Shown here: in pieces, positions 7,443-11,824 of the stretch | How positions within the stretch are numbered: the first letter of the stretch is position 1 | Layout: every line of letters begins with the position of its first letter | DNA from: Amoebophrya sp. AT5.2 | Lineage: Eukaryota > Sar > Dinophyceae > Syndiniales > Amoebophryaceae | Length of the DNA stretch: 11,824 bases | Assembly: GCA_005223375.1 (NCBI GenBank) | Contig: RXOD01005961.1 | Location: forward strand, 1 to 11,824 | Direction of reading: 5' to 3' | Position numbers and translations under genes: made by a program | Notes under the pieces: model-generated | Seen by the model: only the letters and a program-made list of their open reading frames with translations | The model's database searches: none | What the model was told of the DNA's origin: nothing

Positions 7443-8495
7443 TCATAGCAGGCTCTCCGCCCCACCTTCTTCTTCTTCCATTTCCATCAGCTCTTTTTTC
7501 CCCATCCCCAAATCGATCACTTTGTAGGGCAATCTGTCCTTCGAGTATGGGTCCAGGGGCTTGGGGAAGCCCTCGTAGCCCTCCTTCGGCTCCACCCCCA
7601 TGTAGATGCACTTCCGCACCATGAATGTCTTCAGGCACTCCCCCACGCACTTTTTCGGGCACTCCGGCTCGTGTATGTCGCCGAACTCATGGTAGCCGTG
7701 GACGGAGCCCTCCTCGATGCACCGGTCCCGGTAGCCGAAGCACAGCGCGCGCCCGCAGCGATGGTCGTAGATGTTGTTCACAGCGTGGCGCTCGACAAGA
7801 CGCACCCGCTCGCAAAGCAGCTGCTCCGACCCAGTATCGTCGGCGGGGGCACAACACCTATGTTTGATATATCTATTTGTATGGGAAGAGAAGTGTGAGT
7901 GTTCTATCTTCTTCTTTGTTTGTAACAACAGAAGATCAACACAAAAAAAGTACAGCTGTACAACAGGGAGGTGTACAACATCGCAGATAGACGACGTCAT
8001 CACCGAGCAAAGGTACTTGTGCCACGTTTCCGCTGGAAATTCCAGCGTGTCGTTTGGCGCGGAGGGCAGCCACGAGCCCTTACTTGTTCCTTGGTTCACA
8101 CCGTTCACGATGTAGATCACGTTTTTGAGGTCGCACTTTTTTTCGTCGTTTGCCGGCAGAACGTCCACTCTCTTGTGCGTTTTAAACCGTTTCCGCATGT
8201 CCTGACACTCCTGGCCCTCCATCGTGCCGCGGTAATGGTACCAACAGCGGAGGAGAAAGGAAGTGTGTTGACCGCGGCGCGAAGCGGTCCTCGTTGGTCG
8301 AGCTGCTGGTCCCCACGATGAAGATGATGAAGACGAGGACTCTGATGGCCAGGAGGATGGCTCGGGGGACGCTTCTGAGGATGGCCACCAGGTGGATCTT
8401 GAAGCAACGGCGAGGAGCGGATGTCTACTATGCGCGATGGACGGCGAGGAGAGTACTAGGTCGGGCTGCGGCAGCACTTGTGAGAGCCACCCCAT
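7443..8495 (-). CDS. Cys-rich protein with N-terminal signal anchor, three or four exons, unrecognised
   Basis: The last two exons are in one frame and the hydrophobic N-terminal exon in another. The N-terminal exon (about 8410-8284) reads ILRSVPRAILLAIRVLVFIIFIVG, a signal peptide or signal anchor. The middle exon (about 8228-7953) reads GTMEGQECQDMRKRFKTHK to VVHLPVVQL. The last exon (from 7823) reads LCERVRLVERHAVNNIYDHRCG, then several Cys (CFGYRDRC, ECPKKCVGEC, RKC) and an acidic tail ending EGGAESLL at TGA 7443-7445. The even spread of Cys after a membrane segment suggests a secreted or lumenal disulfide-bonded domain. The N-terminal exon has no ATG in its own frame. The nearest candidate is ATG 8495 (MGWLSQ), joined across a roughly 56-bp segment flanked by CCATC; this 5' join is weak. 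I do not recognise the family. Confidence 0.5.
   Translation of the reverse strand: MGWLSQVLPQPDLVLSSPSIAHSRHPLLAVASRSTWWPSSEASPEPSSWPSESSSSSSSSWGPAARPTRTASRRGQHTSFLLRCWYHYRGTMEGQECQDMRKRFKTHKRVDVLPANDEKKCDLKNVIYIVNGVNQGTSKGSWLPSAPNDTLEFPAETWHKYLCSVMTSSICDVVHLPVVQLYFFCVDLLLLQTKKKIEHSHFSSHTNRYIKHRCCAPADDTGSEQLLCERVRLVERHAVNNIYDHRCGRALCFGYRDRCIEEGSVHGYHEFGDIHEPECPKKCVGECLKTFMVRKCIYMGVEPKEGYEGFPKPLDPYSKDRLPYKVIDLGMGKKELMEMEEEEGGAESLL
7824..7958 (-). other. Inferred in-frame intron of the Cys-rich gene
   Basis: CAGCTG occurs at 7953-7958 and 7818-7823 in the same codon phase. The sequence between is T-rich and unlike coding sequence (LYFFCVDLLLLQTKKKIEHSHF), though it has no stop. Removing 135 bp joins VVQL to LCER. 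GT-AG alternatives with donors at 7961, 7976 or 7979 and the acceptor GAG/CAG at 7824 also keep frame. The acceptor side is therefore firmer than the donor side. Confidence 0.5.
8229..8283 (-). other. Inferred 55-bp intron of the Cys-rich gene
   Basis: The frame must change between STNEDR (exon ending 8284) and GTMEGQECQ (exon from 8228). ACCGC (minus strand) sits at both edges, 8288-8284 and 8233-8229, in the same phase. The insert carries GGTCAACA near one end and, inverted, GGTACCAACA near the other. The alternatives are two possible 31-bp GT-AG excisions or a sequencing frameshift. Confidence 0.4.
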
Positions 8496-8946
8496 GACGC
8501 GTCGTCGTCGGAGGCTGCCGAGCCACCGATGCCCCTGCTGGTCGCAATCGCGACGGGGAAGATGAGGCTCAATCTACTGGCCTTCTGCTTCTACATGTAC
8601 ATCATGTGCCCTTTATTTATTGAGTTGCAGAGGAATGTGAAGTCGATGCGTATGTGCAATAACAATATATTCATCCGATCGTGTCACTCAATGTAGTCCT
8701 CCAGCTCACGATCACAAGCACGAGGACGAGATGCGACTTCTACGACTTGCATCTACTCTTGTTCTTCATGACGAGCGGGAGCGATCGATGACGATGGGAT
8801 CGATAACGAACAAGTAGTACCACGGACGGTACAAAAGCAAAAACTTCGGAGCGTCTCCGTATCGGGCGTCTGGTGCCCTGGCCTTTATTTTATGTTTGTA
8901 ACCGTCTACTTCCTTTATCATTTATACGGTGAGCCACGACCACAGC

Positions 8947-9000
8947 CACATCTTGAACGCCTTCGCAATCGGCTCGCGCACATCTTGATGAACGCCTTCG
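8947..9000. repeat. Imperfect direct repeat
   Basis: CACATCTTGAACGCCTTCG at 8947-8965 recurs at 8979-9000 with a 3-bp insertion (CACATCTTGATGAACGCCTTCG in shortened terms). It is intergenic; function unknown. Confidence 0.65.
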
Positions 9001-9389
9001 AATTACAAGCACTCGCACGCTGACGCAAATGCTGTTCATTTTTAGGGCATTTTCTCAATTGATGACCTGTTAGTACAGGTCGCACCAGTTTGTGGATGGT
9101 CCTCGTGATGAAGCTGCGTTGCGAGGTTTTGAAAGAATGGTGAAAAAAAAAACTTAGAGATGAAGAACGGCCATCTATTTGATGTGAGACAACGTCTACG
9201 AACCACAACCAGGGCCAGGACCAGCTAGTCGATCCTAGTATTTAACAGCTCAAACTTATGTAAATCACGCGACTGCGACACGTCGCTTCGCAAGGAGAAT
9301 CTTCTCGAGAATGAGTCTCGAATATCTTCTGGCAGCGGACGCGGAGGAAGCAGTCGAAATACCAATACGCGCGCGCGGACACACCTTAC

Positions 9390-9409
9390 TTGTCGCGCGG
9401 GCGCGACAA
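9390..9409. repeat. Perfect palindrome (9-bp arms, GG centre)
   Basis: TTGTCGCGC at 9390-9398 is followed by GG and the exact reverse complement GCGCGACAA at 9401-9409. It lies about 325 bp beyond the stop of the gene at 9735. It could be a hairpin in a 3' untranslated region or a protein-binding palindrome. No direct evidence favours either. Confidence 0.75.
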
Positions 9410-9734
9410 ACCGATTATATTAACAGAAATAAAGCAGTTCATCTTCATATACAACCCCGTATTGAATTTGCTTGCAGTTGCATTAAAAGGGCATATTACC
9501 AAGGAAAGGCACTTATATGGAGAGTGAGACATCATTCTTTCATGGTGGTAATCTTCGAATCACCTTGAAGTTGAAGTTGAAAGTGAACTCGTATCATCAA
9601 GAAGATCATCGCGCGCCATATGTTAACGATTGCGGTGTTCCGGTTCTAAGAACCTCGGCTCGGAACTACAGTTACGGCCTCAGCCGGCGGCCGCGCGTAC
9701 TAAATATATTAAGCTTCAAACAATACTATGAATA

Positions 9735-10565
9735 TCATTTTATTTTTGATTTTTTCGGCTCCCATTGCCACGTATACATGCTCGTCGGCGTCGCCTGCGG
9801 CACGCCCTCCCGGCGATTCTTAATCGCGGTGCTGTACTTCTCGAAGTCTTGCTGGTTGTACACGCACAGCTCGATCGAAATCTCCCGCAGGATCGCCTCT
9901 TGCTCTATCTCCGCCAGCATGGCGAAGGCGCGTTCAATCGCCTTCGCGGTGAGAGCCGGAAACAAGTCGGAGCCGTACACCTGGTAGCCAGCTGCCAGTT
10001 CGGGATGTCGTTTGTCAAAAGACTGGCTGTTAAAGAACTGGTAGCCAGCCGCCTGGTTCGGGATTAGCCCCGCCTGCGAGCCGTCGCTCAACACCGGCAG
10101 CCGGAGAATTGTGGCGTACCTATCGTTCATCGTCGGGTTTTGCGCCCACGCCCGCACCATCTCTCTGAAAACGTTGCGGTAAGTCGCGGCAAGCGGGACG
10201 GCGGGATCGAGTTCGAGATCGAGATGATGACCATGACCCGTCTCCATATTACTAAACCGACTGCGGTAGTACGACGCCGGGGAGAAGTCGGGCGCGATGG
10301 TGTGAATCACCTTGTAGTAGTGGTTGTACGCGTGAAACTTCGCTTGCGTGGCCCCCTGCATCAGGGAGTTCGTGACTTCCTCGGGCAGACGGTCCCTCCA
10401 CCAATTCCCACTTCGTAGGGCCCAGTCGTAGATCTCGTACGTCGCGCCATGCGTTTGCGACGGACGCATCAGGGGCGGAACACTGGCCACCCTCTTCGTA
10501 GTGGAATCCACCACCACCTGGCAATTCGATTCATTTAGATTTACTTCGGGTGAGCATTCATTCAT
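9735..10565 (-). CDS. Unrecognised conserved-looking protein, up to 276 residues
   Basis: One open frame ends in KKSKIK. The body is rich in aromatic residues and looks genuinely coding: ATYEIYDWALRSGNWWRDRL, FHAYNHYYKVIHTIAPDF, a HGHHLDLELDP segment, two similar AAGYQ stretches (AAGYQFFNSQSFDKRHPEL and ELAAGYQVYGSDLF), then a helical region (ALTAKAIERAFAMLAEIEQEAILREISIEL). There is no signal peptide or membrane helix. The start is uncertain. The first ATG (10565) lies inside the CATT repeat with an in-frame stop just before it. An internal ATG at 10469 (MRPSQTHG) fits the domain start better. TTGCCAG/GTGGTGG at about 10530 could be an acceptor for an upstream exon. I cannot name the family; a mitochondrial or cytosolic soluble role is possible. 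Confidence 0.6.
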   Translation of the reverse strand: MNECSPEVNLNESNCQVVVDSTTKRVASVPPLMRPSQTHGATYEIYDWALRSGNWWRDRLPEEVTNSLMQGATQAKFHAYNHYYKVIHTIAPDFSPASYYRSRFSNMETGHGHHLDLELDPAVPLAATYRNVFREMVRAWAQNPTMNDRYATILRLPVLSDGSQAGLIPNQAAGYQFFNSQSFDKRHPELAAGYQVYGSDLFPALTAKAIERAFAMLAEIEQEAILREISIELCVYNQQDFEKYSTAIKNRREGVPQATPTSMYTWQWEPKKSKIK

Positions 10566-10602
10566 TCATTCATTCATTCATTCACTCATTCATTCATTCA
10601 TT
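10555..10602. repeat. Tetranucleotide microsatellite (CATT)12 with one variant unit
   Basis: Seven CATT units, one CACT, then four CATT units. It sits across the possible start codon at 10565, so length change could alter the N terminus or 5' untranslated region of the gene at 9735. Confidence 0.9.
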
Positions 10603-10662
10603 TGCGCATGGTCCAAAAAAAGGTCTGAGGAATCCTGTTTCTCATCCTGACTAGACGCGCAC

Positions 10663-11740
10663 TCAAAAGCCAACTCGAGGGTGAAGCTCGTCGATGTCTC
10701 TATCGCTTTTCCATCTTCCATCACGCGTTTTGTAGAACGTGACCCTCTCGACTACCTTGTAGTCCCTTCCTGTATTTTCCTCAAATTCGTCAAGAGACAC
10801 CTTAAACTTAACCTCCTCGCAGTTTGCGAGTTGCCATATGTCTACCCCGGCACCGGGCGCTCGTGCCCATTTTTGGTTGTTAATTCTACTAAACAACTCG
10901 CGGGCGTCTTCCCACTTTTTCTGGGCGATTCTCTTTCGTTGCTGCTCCCGCATGTCGTCCGTTTTCGCGCTGTGAGCATAAAAAATCTTGTTCGCAACTA
11001 CAAAAACATTCAACATAAAAAAGTAGCGGTAGGGAATTCAAACAATTATTAGAATTTTTACGTAGTCCTGTATCTCTTCCGGGCTTCTCCCACGTACGGC
11101 GTACATTCTCCCACGTACGGCGTACAGGTCGTTTGCGCGCGCGGTGGTTTCTTTTCTCGTCTCGCCGTCGTCTCCACGGCCCTGGAACTGGAGACCTAGG
11201 ACGCCGTACGGTTTCACCTCCAGTTTGTCAAAGATGCCAATCGCCCCCGTCCCCGACCACCTCGTCGCCCCCATCGGCTCCGGCTGCGCTTTCGCCGTCG
11301 GAGCCGCAGCCGGAGCCGATGAGGACGCCCACTGCCCTTCGCCCTTCATTGCTTACGCTTTCGCCCTCGCTTTCGCAGCAGCCTCTTCCTCCAGCAGGTA
11401 GAAGTTCCGAATCCGATGGAGTCTACTTTAGGGGCAGCGAGTGAGAGTGTGCGATGTCTGTACCTGTAGCCGTCAAAGTCAGACCAGCAAAACCTGCTAA
11501 ATAAAGCCGGCAGCTACAAGGCCGTAGAAGTTACCGCAGTAGTGCCTGTGCCTGACGTCGTTAAGAACAGTAGAGGAGCGATCCCCGCCGTCTCTTGACG
11601 GTTCGTTTTTCGCAAACGAATACGATGTCCTTCCTTTATCGCTTTTTTCGCTTCTTCGCTCCACGATGGCTTTGTCCGAAGTGTGGCTGCTTTTCGTCCT
11701 CGGTTTGTCTCCACTTTGTCTTCTCTTGTTACCACCACCA
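10663..11740 (-). CDS. Unrecognised basic, Glu/Lys-rich protein, at least four exons, 5' end unresolved
   Basis: Minus-strand exons inferred from frames: exon 1 to 11617 (SWSEEAKKAIKEGHRIR), exon 2 about 11407-11356 (NFYLLEEEAAAKARAKA), exon 3 about 11286-11062 (QPEPMGATRWSG ... IFDKLEVKPYGVLGLQFQG ... SPEEIQDY), exon 4 about 10986-10663 (DDMREQQRKRIAQKKWEDA, SRINNQKWARAPGAGVDIW, VSLDEFEENTGRDYKVVERV, ending HPRVGF). An ATG at 11349 would give a shorter product starting MKGEGQWASS, but it comes two codons after an in-frame TAA. The AKARAKA segment before that stop looks coding, so I favour an intron here. Exon 1 has no ATG: it follows CTACTAG/GTGG at about 11741, a possible acceptor. The exon 3 to 4 join may be GTAAAA (11061) to AACAAG (10987), 75 bp, phase 0. 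No known domain; no membrane helix. Confidence 0.5.
10987..11061 (-). other. Candidate GT-AG intron (75 bp), last intron of the 10663 gene
   Basis: Exon 3 is followed by TAC/GTAAAAATTC and soon a stop. The frame of exon 4 is open from before 10986. Donor GTAAAA at 11061 and acceptor AACAAG at 10987 are phase-matched and give DY joined to IFYAHSAKT. A GGAC(T/G)AC pair at 11067-11062 and 10960-10954 offers a direct-repeat alternative with a larger excision. Confidence 0.4.
11085..11126 (-). repeat. 21-bp perfect tandem duplication inside an exon
   Basis: Two identical adjacent 21-bp units, 11085-11105 and 11106-11126, each centred on CCCACGTACGGCGTACA. On the minus strand they encode YAVRGR twice, separated by Met. 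A multiple of three keeps the frame. It looks like a recent slip or duplication within coding sequence. Confidence 0.85.
11272..11321. repeat. Perfect 17-bp inverted repeat spanning a probable splice border
   Basis: CATCGGCTCCGGCTGCG at 11272-11288 and its exact reverse complement at 11305-11321, with a 16-base centre. One arm lies in the start of exon 3 and the other in the preceding intron. The centre contains most of one copy of the direct repeat that bounds the intron. Confidence 0.8.
11287..11355 (-). other. Inferred 69-bp intron containing an in-frame stop, flanked by a 10-bp direct repeat
   Basis: GGCGAAAGCG (minus strand) occurs at 11365-11356 and 11296-11287, in the same codon phase (GCG AAA GCG). 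Removing one copy and the sequence between, 69 bp, deletes the in-frame TAA at 11355-11353 and joins AKARAKA to QPEPMGATR. A canonical alternative is donor GTAAGC at 11356 to acceptor GACGAG at 11261 (96 bp), also in frame, giving AKA joined to WSGTG. Confidence 0.5.
11408..11616 (-). other. Inferred intron flanked by an 11-bp near-perfect direct repeat
   Basis: CATCGTATTCG (minus strand, ending 11617) and CATCGGATTCG (ending 11408) both encode HRIR in the same codon phase. Removal of the 209 bp between them joins KKAIKEGHRIR to NFYLLEEE. No phase-matched GT-AG pair was found here. A hairpin, TTCGTTT and AAACGAA at 11602-11620, overlaps the 5' border. Confidence 0.45.
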
Positions 11741-11741
11741 C

Positions 11742-11824
11742 CTAGTAGTACTCTGATAATTTTAATAGAAGCAGTGCCATCAATATCAAGATGGTCGCGC
11801 TCGTCCAGTCACCACAGGCCGGGT
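11742..11824. other. Right edge, upstream of the last gene, nothing recognised
   Basis: This probably belongs to an intron or the 5' region of the 10663-11740 gene. A minus-strand ATG with a short frame (MALLLLKLSEYY) occurs here and stops at the CTACTAG acceptor candidate, so it could be a first exon if spliced earlier. It is too short to call. Confidence 0.3.

Larger units (their letters stand above)
8496..9734. other. Long intergenic region, no confident gene
   Basis: About 1.2 kb between the 5' end of the Cys-rich gene and the 3' end of the gene at 9735. It contains an imperfect direct repeat (8947-9000), a 20-bp palindrome (9390-9409), GATCGAT repeats near 8785-8805 and a short TTGAAG run near 9573. 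A plus-strand open frame at 9311-9568 (85 codons) has an ATG but no recognisable domain and includes the palindrome, so I do not call it. Confidence 0.45.

Noticed and set aside
8407..8451. 11-bp direct repeat ACGGCGAGGAG (8407-8417 and 8441-8451) as another intron border
   Set aside because: The phase does not fit: joining at this repeat brings an in-frame TAG just upstream and gives no start codon. It may be a plain local duplication.
9361..9409. Alternating GC runs (GCGCGCGC) as a possible CRISPR-like or tandem array
   Set aside because: There is only one short run plus one palindrome, with no regular spacing and no repeated unit.
9311..9568. Plus-strand open frame of 85 codons
   Set aside because: It is driven partly by the GC palindrome, has no domain, and is the only plus-strand candidate in a minus-strand array. 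I could not support it.
1..11824. Dinoflagellate spliced-leader gene or spliced-leader tag
   Set aside because: I looked for the TAGCCATTTTGGCTCAAG core on both strands and did not find it.

Overview
This window is nuclear DNA from an intron-containing protist, most likely an alveolate of the dinoflagellate lineage. A parasitic syndinian such as Amoebophrya fits best, but this is inference. Reading frames break in mid-domain and resume in another frame after non-coding spacers. There are no Shine-Dalgarno-led operons. One gene carries a Cys/Trp-rich motif (CVAPIV ... CGFDFWAVGVNCC) that I associate from memory with membrane proteins of dinoflagellates and perkinsids. Several introns are bounded by direct repeats in the same codon phase, and one also has inverted subterminal repeats. 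That is the signature of introner-type elements reported from Amoebophrya. No rRNA, tRNA, CRISPR array, transposase or viral gene was recognised.

Layout. 1-307: 3' end of a plus-strand gene with a Myb/SANT-like repeat, cut by the left edge. It converges on a minus-strand array that fills the rest of the window: 755-2941, a large probable mitochondrial protein without visible introns; 3588-5543, a four-exon multi-pass membrane protein; 5801-6530, a two-exon EF-hand protein with a C-terminal membrane segment; 7443-8495, a multi-exon Cys-rich signal-anchor protein; 9735-10565, an unrecognised protein of up to 276 residues; 10663 to about 11740, an unrecognised basic protein of at least four exons whose 5' end is unresolved. 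Same-strand runs of genes are typical of dinoflagellates. Gaps between genes run from about 0.1 to 1.2 kb and contain short palindromes and repeats but no confident gene.

How the genes relate. No pathway links them. Three encode predicted membrane proteins, one has a mitochondrial presequence-like N terminus, and two are unrecognised. The common theme is how they are split. The best case is intron 1 of the 3588-5543 gene: a 434-bp insert between two perfect 8-bp copies of CCCGAGCA, with related inverted sequences inside each end. Removing it rejoins the reading frame inside a membrane segment, and no placement of the boundary gives GT-AG. The 10663-11740 gene has a 10-bp in-phase direct repeat flanking a 69-bp segment that contains an in-frame TAA, overlapped by a perfect 17-bp hairpin. 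Other introns, such as the one in the EF-hand gene, are ordinary GT-AG. Exon borders given here are hand-built from reading frames; cDNA would settle them.
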